This document shows positions 38,494-46,860 of a DNA stretch of 64,000 nt, piece after piece. How positions within the stretch are numbered: the first letter of the stretch is position 1; every line of letters begins with the position of its first letter. The notes beneath the pieces were generated by a model that ran no database searches, had not been told where the DNA came from, and saw nothing but the letters and a program-made list of their open reading frames with translations. A program made the position numbers and the translations under genes. Origin of the DNA: JAPPHA01 sp963662815 (GTDB lineage Bacteria; Pseudomonadota; Alphaproteobacteria; Rhodobacterales; Rhodobacteraceae); NCBI GenBank assembly GCA_963662815.2, contig CAXXWA010000043.1, positions 1-64,000 of the forward strand. Direction: 5' to 3'.

Positions 38494-38971
38494 TATTCCC
38501 GAGGAATATTCGGTTCTCTACTCTTCGTGCATCAACGATGAAGGTTTCGTTGATGTCGAACAGTTCATCGAGAAACTTGCTGACGTGGAATTCTCGCGAT
38601 CGGAAGTTGTCGAGAAAAGGATTTCCGGCATCTTGGCGAGGACAAGCGAAAAGAAGTTCCACATCCTCGTCAACGCGAACGAATCCAAGGAACGGCAAAG
38701 GTTCACGGCAGCACATGAACTGGGACACTATTTTTTGCACAGCGATCTCTTGCAAGCAGGAGGAAAAATCAAGGATCGATATATCCTGAAGGCAGACGGG
38801 GTGAGTGACGAAAAAGAGGAAGAGGCAAACCAGTTTGCTGCCGCGTTTCTGATGCCGCTTGACCAGATCGCCAAGGTGATGGATGCCGGGAAAACAGACG
38901 TCGAGAGCCTGGCCAGTCACTTTGGTGTGAGTATCATCGCCATGGCCAACCGTCTGCGAATTCCAACCTGA
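38474..38971 (+). CDS. ImmA/IrrE family (M78) metallopeptidase
   Basis: 165 residues with the zinc motif AAHELGHYFLHSD (about residues 78-90, HExxH) and a downstream EEEANQFAAAFLMP that supplies the third ligand and the typical C-terminal segment. ImmA/IrrE peptidases usually cleave a neighbouring XRE-type repressor, but no helix-turn-helix gene is present here; the partner is the overlapping small membrane protein. A strong ribosome site (GGAGAGGAGG) lies inside the upstream gene. AT-richer than the core genes, so probably acquired. IS630 begins 39 bases after the stop. Confidence 0.9.
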   Translation: MIKIRADIPEEYSVLYSSCINDEGFVDVEQFIEKLADVEFSRSEVVEKRISGILARTSEKKFHILVNANESKERQRFTAAHELGHYFLHSDLLQAGGKIKDRYILKADGVSDEKEEEANQFAAAFLMPLDQIAKVMDAGKTDVESLASHFGVSIIAMANRLRIPT

Positions 38972-39009
38972 ACGCGACCAACGAGCGGTCTCCTCCGACC
39001 GCCCGTCTA

Positions 39010-40186
39010 GTCTTCTGTAACAGTAGTTGCTATCAAAGAGACAGATGACACGAGCAGGAGGCGGTTCGATGAGAGGCAAGGCGGTGGAAGTGGTGCTGAG
39101 CGCCGAGGAGCGGGCGTTTCTCGAGGCGCATGTCCGAAAGCACAAGGCGCCGCGGTCGCTGTCCGACCGCTGCAGGATCATCCTGCTCTGCGCCGAGGGG
39201 CTCCGGAGCAGGGAGGTCGCGGAGCGTGCCGGGGTGCACGAGCACACGGTCGGCAAGTGGCGCAGGCGGTTCGCCGAGAGGCGCATCGAGGGCCTCTCGG
39301 ACGAGTACAGGTCCGGCCGGCCCCGCACCGTGACGGACGAGAAGGTGGCCGAGGTGGTGGAGCGGACGCTGACCACGATGCCGAAGGACGCGACGCACTG
39401 GTCGGTCCGGAGCATGGCCGGGAGGACGGGCGTGTCGCACACGACGGTGCACCGGATCTGGTCGGCGTTCAGCCTGAAGCCGCACCGGAGCGAGACGTTC
39501 AAGCTGTCGACGGACCCGCTGTTCGTCGACAAGGTGCAGGACATCGTGGGGCTGTACATGGCCCCGCCGGACCGCGCGGTCGTCCTGTGCGTGGACGAGA
39601 AGTCGCAGATCCAGGCCCTGGACCGGACGCAGCCGGTCCTGCCGATGGCGCCGGGCGTGGCCGAGCGGAGAACCCACGACTACGTCCGCCACGGCACGAC
39701 GACGCTCTTCGCCGCGCTCGACGTCGCCACCGGCGCGGTGACCGGCAAGTGCTTCGGCCGCCATCGCGCCACGGAGTTCCTGAGCTTCCTCAAGGAGGTC
39801 GAGGCGGCGGTGCCCGACGGGCTGGACGTGCACCTGGTGATGGACAACTACGCGACGCACAAGACGGAGAAGGTGAGGAAATGGCTTGCCCGCCGCAGGC
39901 ACTGGCACATCCATTTCACGCCGACCTCGGCGTCATGGCTGAACCTAGTCGAGCGCTGGTTCGCGGAACTGACCAGGAAGAAGCTGCAGCGGAGCGCGCA
40001 TCGCTCGGTCGCCGAACTCGAGGCGGACATCATGTCGTTCATCGACGCGCACAACGAGAACCCGCGGCCCTACAAATGGGTCAAGTCCGCCGACGAGATC
40101 CTTGCGTCGGTCAGGAGGTTCTGCCTCAAGATGAGCGAACCCGGCGCAAGCGAAAATGTTTGATGCGAACTTAAGATTCGGGAGAC
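39010..40186 (+). mobile_element. IS630-family insertion sequence, apparently intact
   Basis: 1177-bp element with short imperfect inverted ends (GTCTTCTGTAAC at the left; the complement of the right end reads GTCTCCCGAATC). It is flanked by TA at 39008-39009 and 40187-40188, the target duplication expected for IS630/Tc1 elements. It carries one full-length transposase. The right flank lies in a decayed IS5 transposase, so this insertion went into older mobile DNA. Confidence 0.75.
39069..40163 (+). CDS. IS630-family transposase
   Basis: 364 residues from the ATG at 39069 (an upstream start at 39027 is possible). N-terminal helix-turn-helix with EVAERAGVHEHTVGKWRRRF and a second region GVSHTTVHRIWSAFSLKPH. 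Catalytic DDE residues are all present: VVLCVDEKSQIQALDR, HLVMDNYATHK and LNLVERWFAELTRK. No frameshift or stop, so the element may still be active. Confidence 0.93.
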   Translation: MRGKAVEVVLSAEERAFLEAHVRKHKAPRSLSDRCRIILLCAEGLRSREVAERAGVHEHTVGKWRRRFAERRIEGLSDEYRSGRPRTVTDEKVAEVVERTLTTMPKDATHWSVRSMAGRTGVSHTTVHRIWSAFSLKPHRSETFKLSTDPLFVDKVQDIVGLYMAPPDRAVVLCVDEKSQIQALDRTQPVLPMAPGVAERRTHDYVRHGTTTLFAALDVATGAVTGKCFGRHRATEFLSFLKEVEAAVPDGLDVHLVMDNYATHKTEKVRKWLARRRHWHIHFTPTSASWLNLVERWFAELTRKKLQRSAHRSVAELEADIMSFIDAHNENPRPYKWVKSADEILASVRRFCLKMSEPGASENV

Positions 40187-40188
40187 TA

Positions 40189-40953
40189 GACTATGGACTC
40201 GATTGACCGGTTTGCGGTCCTCCTGAAAAGGAACCGCCTGACGGCCAGGCGCACGGAGGACAGGAAGTTGTGCGCGGTCTTGTCACAGTGCGCTGCAACC
40301 CTCCGAAACTCCTTAATCCTTCCTTTGAAACGCTCGATGGGATTGCGCTCCCCGTACGCCTCGCGATCAAGCTCGCGCTGCACGTTCCGGCTGGACTTCG
40401 ACGGAATGACCGCGGTCGTTCCGGCTGCCGCGGTCATGTCGAGGTAAGCCTTGTCACCGTTCACTGTCTCGTCCGGCCCGAGCCCGGCAGGAAGTGCCTC
40501 GGCCTGCGTGCGGTCAGCCGCTGGTCCAGGGGTCGGGAGCACGGCCTTCGCCAGATCGTTCCCATCGATGCCGGGACGGACCTTCGCGGTCCGGCCACCA
40601 AGGCTCGTCCCGCGCCGCGCCTACGGACTCGGATCGACGAGGATCCTCCATGCGCCGACGAAGCGCCCCGTTCCCTCCGTCTTCGTCGTCGCCGTCCGCA
40701 AGCCTCTGAAGTTTTTCCATGATCGACTCCCCGAGGCCGTTCCTGTTCCACCGGCTGCGGCGGTGAAACAGGTCGCGTCCGAAACGCATCGCTCCGGGAG
40801 GTCGCGTCAGGGCTTGCCTGTGCGCAGCACGAAGAAGATGCCATCCATCACCCGCCCGTCATGCACACGTCGCGGGCCCCTATGCTTCCGGGGAAGTACG
40901 GAGCGGAGAATTTCCCGCTACGCATCCGCCATGTCGTCGCGGTCGCCGTTCAT
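40189..40953 (-). pseudogene. IS5-family transposase remnant
   Basis: From the ATG at 40953 the sequence reads as an IS5 transposase with internal stops: REILRSVLPRKHRGPRRVHD, RVMDGIFFVLRTGKP, stop, RDLPERC. After several frameshifts the C-terminal part is open (VNGDKAYLDMTAAAG, then VIPSKSSRNVQRELDREAYG, then RNPIERFKGRIKEFRRVA). At least two Trp codons have become stops. The 3' end is cut by the IS630 insertion. Clearly inactive. Confidence 0.8.
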
Positions 40954-41023
40954 GTCTCGAACTCTTTGTGTGGATTATTTTCGGCAGGAAATACAGAAGC
41001 GCCATAATGCCAAACATTTATGT

Positions 41024-41053
41024 CCCCCGTTCCACTTTGAAGCGCAACGCCAG
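41024..41053 (-). repeat. Solitary IS30-type terminal repeat
   Basis: Its complement matches the right end of the IS30 at 22.6-24.0 kb in 27 of 30 positions. Inner sequence next to it (CGGCGCAGGATGTTGC, about 41080) is also shared with the intact copy, so this is the end of a deleted element. No transposase remains here. Confidence 0.7.
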
Positions 41054-41658
41054 AGTGGTGGTGACTTGAGTTTTTCGGCGCAGGATGTTGCGACCGGCGT
41101 GATGCCTGCCTCAATGATCGATCCTGTTTTCGCCACGGCGCGGGCTCGCGCATGACCAAGCCCGCGCCACGATGTCCTTAAGGTGCGAGAAGGCGGCAAT
41201 GGTACTTCCGAACTGTTCCTGGATTGCGCTCGAACCACTGTTCGCGCCAGTGTTGGGGCGTGCGAGCGCGGCTCACTACGAGCAGCATGGTTTCAACAAC
41301 CCTGGATGACTCAGGGATGGTCCATTGCAGGTTGGACGGGGAAACGAAATACGCTTTGTCCGGCGTTCAAGAATGTGGCCGCGATTCCGGCTGCGGTCGC
41401 CCGGCAAGGACTATGGACGACCCAGTTGGCGCCGTTGCTCGACAAGGCAGCGATACGGTTCGCAAGCATCGGCAAACGGGTGTGCAGCCGATTGGCAGAT
41501 GTGTCGTGCCGGGATTGAAGGATCACCATGGGGCCTTCGCGCGCGGGCGGGGAGGTCGTCCAAATCCCGCTAAGGTCATCCCCTTTCGAGAACACGGGCT
41601 GATCACGACGCAGAGTCTGGAAAGTGCGAGACCGAAGTCGATCTTCCGGTTCCTTGCT
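41054..41658. other. Remnant and intergenic DNA, no gene recognised
   Basis: About 600 bases. The first 50 or so belong to the old IS30 end. The rest has short open frames on both strands without recognisable products or RNA structures. Confidence 0.45.
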
Positions 41659-42726
41659 TCAGCAGGCGATCGCCAGCAGATCCTTCCTGGCCAATCCTAC
41701 GCGCCCGCCCGCATCGAGCAATTCCTTCCACTCAGCGTCATCGAGAGGAATGCCTTCCCTGCCCCTTTCGCGGGCGGTCTCCCTTTCCCTGTCGCCGGCA
41801 ACGACGACCGGATGCGCCGGGTTCGCCGGAATCGTGGATTTGACGTAACCGACCATGGCGTCGATTTCCGAAGCCAGCCATCCGTGGTCGACGAGTCCGG
41901 CGGGATCGACGACGATCGTGAACATGTTGTTGACGATGCCGCCGGCGCGTGGATTGCGAGGCTGAATCGTCCCGCCGCCGGAGAGTCCGCCTGCAAGCAG
42001 TTCGCACATGAGCGCAAGACCGGAACCCTTGTAGCTCCCGAAGGGTTGAAGCGCACCGCGCGGTTCCGCAAAAACGACGCCCGGGTCACTGGATGGCCGA
42101 CCGAGATGATCCACCAAGAGTCCCGCATCGAGAGTCTCGCCCCGCGTCATCGCGACCCGCGCCTTGCCGAGAGCGATTCGGCTCGTCGCCATGTCGAGGA
42201 GCGTTGGCGGAGTCTGCGCCGTTCCCGGAAAGGCGATGCATACCGGGTTCGTTACGAACCGGCCGGCCGTGCCGCCCCAGGGCGTGACCAGCGGCGCGTG
42301 ACCCGTCACGTTTACGAAGTGAATCGAGACTAACCCCGCGTCCATCGCCATTTCGCCGTATGCTCCGATGCGGCCGAGGTGATGCGCGTTTCGGAGCGTC
42401 ATCAGGGCGACGCCTGATTCCCTGCAGGTTTCGATCGCCTGCGCCATCGCTTCGCCCCCGACCCGCCTGCCGAAACCGAGTCTGCCGTCGAACATCAGGA
42501 TGGCCCCGCCGCCGCCGCATCGTGCAGCGGAAGTCCCGGGGAAGAGCAACCCGCCCCGGAAGTGCTCGACGTAGGTTGCAATGAGGCCGACGCCGTGGCT
42601 GTCGTGACCCATCAGGTTGGACACGACCAGGGATCGCGCAACTATCTCTGCCTCGTGTTCCGGGCTGCCCATGGCACTGAAGACGGCAGCGGCGACGTGC
42701 TCAAGGTTTTCCCGGCGAATCAGCAT
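41659..42726 (-). CDS. Ldh2/MDH family malate/L-lactate-type dehydrogenase
   Basis: 355 residues, NAD(P)-dependent dehydrogenase of the malate/L-lactate/ureidoglycolate class, which is unrelated to the Rossmann LDHs. Motifs: LMGHDSHGVGLI with the catalytic His, LRNAHHLGRIGAYGEMA, FVNVTGHAPLVTPWGG, and GSYKGSGLALMCELLAG. Members act on malate, sulfolactate, ureidoglycolate or delta-1-piperideine-2-carboxylate; the substrate here is undetermined. Divergent from prs with a 279-base gap. Confidence 0.9.
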   Translation of the reverse strand: MLIRRENLEHVAAAVFSAMGSPEHEAEIVARSLVVSNLMGHDSHGVGLIATYVEHFRGGLLFPGTSAARCGGGGAILMFDGRLGFGRRVGGEAMAQAIETCRESGVALMTLRNAHHLGRIGAYGEMAMDAGLVSIHFVNVTGHAPLVTPWGGTAGRFVTNPVCIAFPGTAQTPPTLLDMATSRIALGKARVAMTRGETLDAGLLVDHLGRPSSDPGVVFAEPRGALQPFGSYKGSGLALMCELLAGGLSGGGTIQPRNPRAGGIVNNMFTIVVDPAGLVDHGWLASEIDAMVGYVKSTIPANPAHPVVVAGDRERETARERGREGIPLDDAEWKELLDAGGRVGLARKDLLAIAC

Positions 42727-43005
42727 GCGCGGACGCTCCCCCTCGCTACCCCGGATTTCAGTTCAACCGGCTGCTTTCCCCGTGCTCCTGGCGGCCGGGT
42801 TCCGCAAAACGGGCACGCGCCCAGAATGCCGCAATCCCGCCTTCGGGTTCAACCTGCGCGGACATCCGTTCACGGCCCTGCAAGACCCGCTGCCCGCAAG
42901 TCGTCGCCCTTGCGGCAGGCGGCTATGCATTTTCCCGGAGCGGTGCTATTGGACCGTGAACGCGACAGATTGTCCCGCGCGTCCATTACGGGAGGAACCG
43001 CGACG

Positions 43006-44070
43006 ATGAGATCCGTTGAACCCAAGCTGATCGCAGGCAATTCCAACAACTTTCTAGCCACCTCGATTACGCAATGCATGTCGCAGAATCGGGGAAAGGC
43101 CGTCCGCCTCGTCAACGCCAGGGTCGAGCGTTTCAACGATCAGGAGATCTTCATCGAGGTGTTCGACAACGTTCGCGGCGAGGACATGTTCATCATTCAG
43201 TCCACTTCGAATCCTGCCAACGACAACCTTATGGAAATCCTGATAATGGCGGATGCGCTGCGGCGTTCGTCGGCAAAGCGAATTACCGCGGTCATTCCGT
43301 ACTTCGGCTATGCCCGGCAGGACAGGAGAACGAAGGCGCGAACCCCTATCTCGGCCAAGCTCGTCGCCAACCTGCTCGTCGAAGCCGGCGTTGAACGCGT
43401 GCTGACGATGGACCTGCATGCGGCCCAGATTCAGGGATTCTTCGACATTCCGGTCGACAACCTCTACGCGGCGCCCGTGTTCGCGCTCGACGTCAGGGAA
43501 CGCCTGCTTTCGAAAGGCGGGAACATTTCCGTAGTTTCGCCCGATGTTGGGGGCGTCGAACGGGCACGGGAACTTGCCAAGCGCATCGGCGCCGAACTCG
43601 CCATTGTCGACAAACGCCGTTCGGGTCCCGGCAAGGTTGCGGAGATGACGGTGATCGGAGACGTTTCGGGACGTTCCGCAATCATCGTTGACGACATCTG
43701 CGACACCGCCGGCACTCTGTGCAAGGCCGCTGACACGCTTGCCGAGGCCGGCGCAAAGGAGGTCCGCGCCTACATCACGCACGGCGTGCTGTCCGACCCC
43801 GCGGCGAATCGAATCTCGGACTCGAGCATGGCGGAGCTCGTTGTGACGGACTCCATAGTGGCGGGAAAGTCCGTGATCTCCTGCGACAAGATTCGCACGG
43901 TGACCACGGCGCCGCTCTTCGCCCAGGCAATCACGAACATTGCGAACGGAACGTCCGTGTCGTCGCTCTTCAACGAAGAGACCATCGAACCGATATATCG
44001 AAACACGCGGGCAGACGGCCCGGCGACCGTCACGACGCTGCACGGCTATTCCGGCAAGCGAACGCTATGA
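43006..44070 (+). CDS. prs: Ribose-phosphate pyrophosphokinase
   Basis: Makes PRPP for purine, pyrimidine, His and Trp synthesis. The ATG at 43006 follows a strong ribosome site (GGGAGGAACC). Motifs: LIAGNSNNFLA, RVERFNDQEIFIEV, PYFGYARQDRRTKARTPISA, and the PRPP loop SAIIVDDICDTAGTLCKAA. The 354-residue length exceeds the usual 310-320. About 30 residues follow the normal end near NGTSVSSLF. The stop overlaps the convergent atpC stop by 6 bases. Confidence 0.94.
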   Translation: MRSVEPKLIAGNSNNFLATSITQCMSQNRGKAVRLVNARVERFNDQEIFIEVFDNVRGEDMFIIQSTSNPANDNLMEILIMADALRRSSAKRITAVIPYFGYARQDRRTKARTPISAKLVANLLVEAGVERVLTMDLHAAQIQGFFDIPVDNLYAAPVFALDVRERLLSKGGNISVVSPDVGGVERARELAKRIGAELAIVDKRRSGPGKVAEMTVIGDVSGRSAIIVDDICDTAGTLCKAADTLAEAGAKEVRAYITHGVLSDPAANRISDSSMAELVVTDSIVAGKSVISCDKIRTVTTAPLFAQAITNIANGTSVSSLFNEETIEPIYRNTRADGPATVTTLHGYSGKRTL

Positions 44071-44466
44071 GCCGATAACGCCCGCAAGGGCGTTCAAGTC
44101 CGCCAAGGTCTTGTCGGCGCTGTCCTTGTCCGTGCCTTCCAGGGCGTTCGAGTCCGATTCCGCGGCTGCGATGTGCTCCCTGAGCATTCCCGACGTCACC
44201 GAACTCCGCTCCATGGCCCATTCAGCAAGGACCGTCGCCGAACCGGCGGCAAGTTCCGCAAAACCGCCGGTAAGCACATATTCGATCTCGCCCCCATCCG
44301 AAGCCGCGACCCTGAGGATGCCCGGACGTAATGCAATGATGAGCGGCGCGTGACCGGGAAGTGCGGTAAGGTCGCCTTCCGCACCGGGGATGCCGACTTC
44401 CCTGGCTTCGTGCGAAGCCAGGAGCCTGTCCGGCGCCAGGAGTTCGAACGTGAAGCTGTCCGTCAT
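44065..44466 (-). CDS. atpC: ATP synthase F1, epsilon subunit
   Basis: 133 residues from the ATG at 44466: FELLAPDRLLASHEAREVGI, PGAEGDLTALPGHAPLI, then ALRPGILRVAASDGGEIEYV and GGFAELAAGSATVLAEWA. Part of the central rotor stalk, regulating F1. Last gene of atpHAGDC; it overlaps the prs stop on the other strand. No terminator separates the two converging transcripts. Confidence 0.93.
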   Translation of the reverse strand: MTDSFTFELLAPDRLLASHEAREVGIPGAEGDLTALPGHAPLIIALRPGILRVAASDGGEIEYVLTGGFAELAAGSATVLAEWAMERSSVTSGMLREHIAAAESDSNALEGTDKDSADKTLADLNALAGVIGS

Positions 44467-44479
44467 TTCAAGGGCGCCC

Positions 44480-45913
44480 TTAGGCCGCCTCGACGGCAAG
44501 GCGTTCGGCCTTCGCGACAACGTCGTCGATGCCGCCGACCATGTAGAACGCCGCCTCGGGAAGATGATCGAACTCCCCGGCGACCACGCGCTTGAAGCTG
44601 TCGATCGTCTCGTCAAGGGGAACCTGAAGGCCCGGCGTGCCCGTGAAGACCTCTGCGACATCGAAGGGTTGCGAAAGGAATCGCTGAATCTTCCTTGCCC
44701 GCGCAACCGCAAGCTTGTCCTCCTCGGACAGTTCGTCCATGCCGAGGATGGCGATGATGTCCTGCAGCGACTTGTAGCGCTGAAGCACGCCCTGGACATC
44801 CCGCGCGACCTGATAGTGTTCCTCGCCCACAATCGCCGGATCCAGGATTCGCGAATTCGAATCGAGCGGGTCTACCGCAGGGTAGATGCCGAGTTCGGAA
44901 ATTGCGCGCGAGAGCACCGTCGTCGCGTCGAGGTGCGCAAACGAGGTCGCCGGCGCGGGATCGGTCAGGTCGTCGGCGGGCACGTAGATGGCCTGCACCG
45001 AGGTGATGGACCCGGCGTTTGTCGAAGTGATGCGTTCCTGAAGCGCACCCATGTCGGTCGCCAGCGTCGGCTGGTATCCCACTGCAGAAGGAATTCGCCC
45101 AAGGAGAGCCGAAACCTCGGACCCGGCCTGCGTGAAGCGGAAAATGTTGTCGACAAAGAACAGCACGTCCGTTCCCGACTGGTCCCTGAACTGTTCGGCA
45201 AGCGTGAGGCCGGTCAGGCCGACACGGGCGCGGGCACCGGGCGGCTCGTTCATCTGGCCATAGACGAGAGCGACCTGCGACTCCTCAAGGTTGTCCAGCT
45301 TGATTACGCCGGATTCGATCATTTCGTGGTAGAGGTCATTGCCTTCGCGCGTTCGCTCCCCGACGCCGGCGAACACCGAGAAACCCGAGTGGACCTTCGC
45401 GATGTTGTTGATGAGCTCCATGATGATCACGGTCTTGCCGACGCCCGCCCCGCCGAACAGGCCGATCTTTCCGCCTTTGGAGTAAGGCGCAAGCAGGTCG
45501 ACGACCTTGATGCCGGTGACAAGAATCTCCGTCTCCGTGGACTGTGCGTCGAACTCCGGCGCGGGCCGGTGAATCGGCCGGCGTTCATCCGCCTCCACTT
45601 GCCCCTTCTCGTCGACGGGCTCCCCGACCACGTTGAGGATCCGGCCGAGCGTCGGGTTGCCAACGGGAACGGTAATCGGTCCTTTGGTGTCGATTACGGC
45701 GCTTCCTCGGACCAGACCTTCGGTTGAGTCCATCGCAATCGTGCGGACCGTGTTCTCTCCCAGGTGCTGCGCGACTTCGAGAACCAGGCGCTGATCGTTG
45801 TTGTCAGTTTCGAGCGCGTTCAGGATTTCCGGCAGGTCGTCCTCGAATTGCACGTCCACGACAGCACCGATGACCTGCGTAATTCTGCCCTGCGCCCCGT
45901 TCGTCTCGTTCAT
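44480..45913 (-). CDS. atpD: ATP synthase F1, beta subunit
   Basis: 477 residues, catalytic subunit of F1. Walker A LFGGAGVGKTVIIMELINN (about residues 152-170), DELSEEDKLAVARARKIQRF, and ALVYGQMNEPPGARARVG including the catalytic Glu region. Full length and highly conserved. Confidence 0.98.
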   Translation of the reverse strand: MNETNGAQGRITQVIGAVVDVQFEDDLPEILNALETDNNDQRLVLEVAQHLGENTVRTIAMDSTEGLVRGSAVIDTKGPITVPVGNPTLGRILNVVGEPVDEKGQVEADERRPIHRPAPEFDAQSTETEILVTGIKVVDLLAPYSKGGKIGLFGGAGVGKTVIIMELINNIAKVHSGFSVFAGVGERTREGNDLYHEMIESGVIKLDNLEESQVALVYGQMNEPPGARARVGLTGLTLAEQFRDQSGTDVLFFVDNIFRFTQAGSEVSALLGRIPSAVGYQPTLATDMGALQERITSTNAGSITSVQAIYVPADDLTDPAPATSFAHLDATTVLSRAISELGIYPAVDPLDSNSRILDPAIVGEEHYQVARDVQGVLQRYKSLQDIIAILGMDELSEEDKLAVARARKIQRFLSQPFDVAEVFTGTPGLQVPLDETIDSFKRVVAGEFDHLPEAAFYMVGGIDDVVAKAERLAVEAA

Positions 45914-45928
45914 GTGCGTTCTCCGGTT

Positions 45929-46801
45929 CTATAGCGCCTCGGCGCCCGAAATGATTTCGATGAGTTCATTGGTGATTGCCGCCTGTCTCGACCGGTTGTA
46001 CTCGATCGTCAGACTGTCAATCATTTCTCCCGCGTTGCGCGTGGCATTGTCCATGGCCGACATTCGCGCGCCCTGTTCGGAAGCAGCGTTCTCCAGAAGC
46101 GCCGCGAAAACCTGCGCCGTCAGCGCGCGCGGCAGGAGGCTTGCCAGTATTTCCTCTTCCGCCGGTTCGTACTCGTGGAAGGATTCCAAGGCATCTCCGC
46201 CGGCTGCAGGAACCGCAGGGACGATTTGAACTGCGGTCGGGATCTGAACCACAACCGAACGGAAAACGCTGTAGTGAATCGACGCCACATCGAACTCGCC
46301 GTTTCCGAATCTCGCGATGATTTCGTTGGCGACGCCCTGCGCCTCCGCATAGCCGATGTTCTTGACGTGCGAAAGATCGGTATGGCCGATGATCAGCTCT
46401 CCGTAGTCTCGCCGGAGTTGCTCGCGCGCCTTCTTCCCGACGGTCATTATCTTGACCGTCTTGCCATCGTCGAGCAGCTGCGCGGCTCTCGAGCGGACGA
46501 GTTTGACGATGGAGGAATTGAAACCGCCGCAAAGGCCGCGCTCCGCCGTGGCGCACACGAGAAGATGAACCTCGTCCCGGCCGGTGCCTCTAAGGAGCAT
46601 CGGCACGTTTTCGGCGTCCTCGAGGCCCCGCGCGATGCTGCCGACGATTGCATTGATACGCGCGGCATAGGGCCGCGCGTTTTCGACCGCATCCTGTGCG
46701 CGGCGAAGTTTCGCGGCCGCGACCATCTGCATGGCCTTCGTGATCTTGCGCGTGCTCTTCACGCTCTCGATCCTGATCTTGAGATCCTTGAGGCTGGGCA
46801 T
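45929..46801 (-). CDS. atpG: ATP synthase F1, gamma subunit
   Basis: 290 residues, the central rotor shaft: N-terminal MPSLKDLKIRIESVKSTRKI and TKAMQMVAAAKLRRAQDA, TAERGLCGGFNSS, and the C-terminal SAMDNATRNAGEMIDSLTI plus EYNRSRQAAITNELIEII. Lies between atpA and atpD as usual. Confidence 0.97.
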   Translation of the reverse strand: MPSLKDLKIRIESVKSTRKITKAMQMVAAAKLRRAQDAVENARPYAARINAIVGSIARGLEDAENVPMLLRGTGRDEVHLLVCATAERGLCGGFNSSIVKLVRSRAAQLLDDGKTVKIMTVGKKAREQLRRDYGELIIGHTDLSHVKNIGYAEAQGVANEIIARFGNGEFDVASIHYSVFRSVVVQIPTAVQIVPAVPAAGGDALESFHEYEPAEEEILASLLPRALTAQVFAALLENAASEQGARMSAMDNATRNAGEMIDSLTIEYNRSRQAAITNELIEIISGAEAL

Positions 46802-46860
46802 CAGTTCGCACGCTCCCGTCTGCGCTCATGCATCCGTCGGGACTCTTCCCGGTTTGCGGG

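Noticed and set aside
40461..41155. Open frames around 40.5-41.1 kb on both strands as intact genes
   Set aside because: The minus strand is better explained as an IS5 transposase with internal stops and shifts; the plus-strand frames are its antisense.
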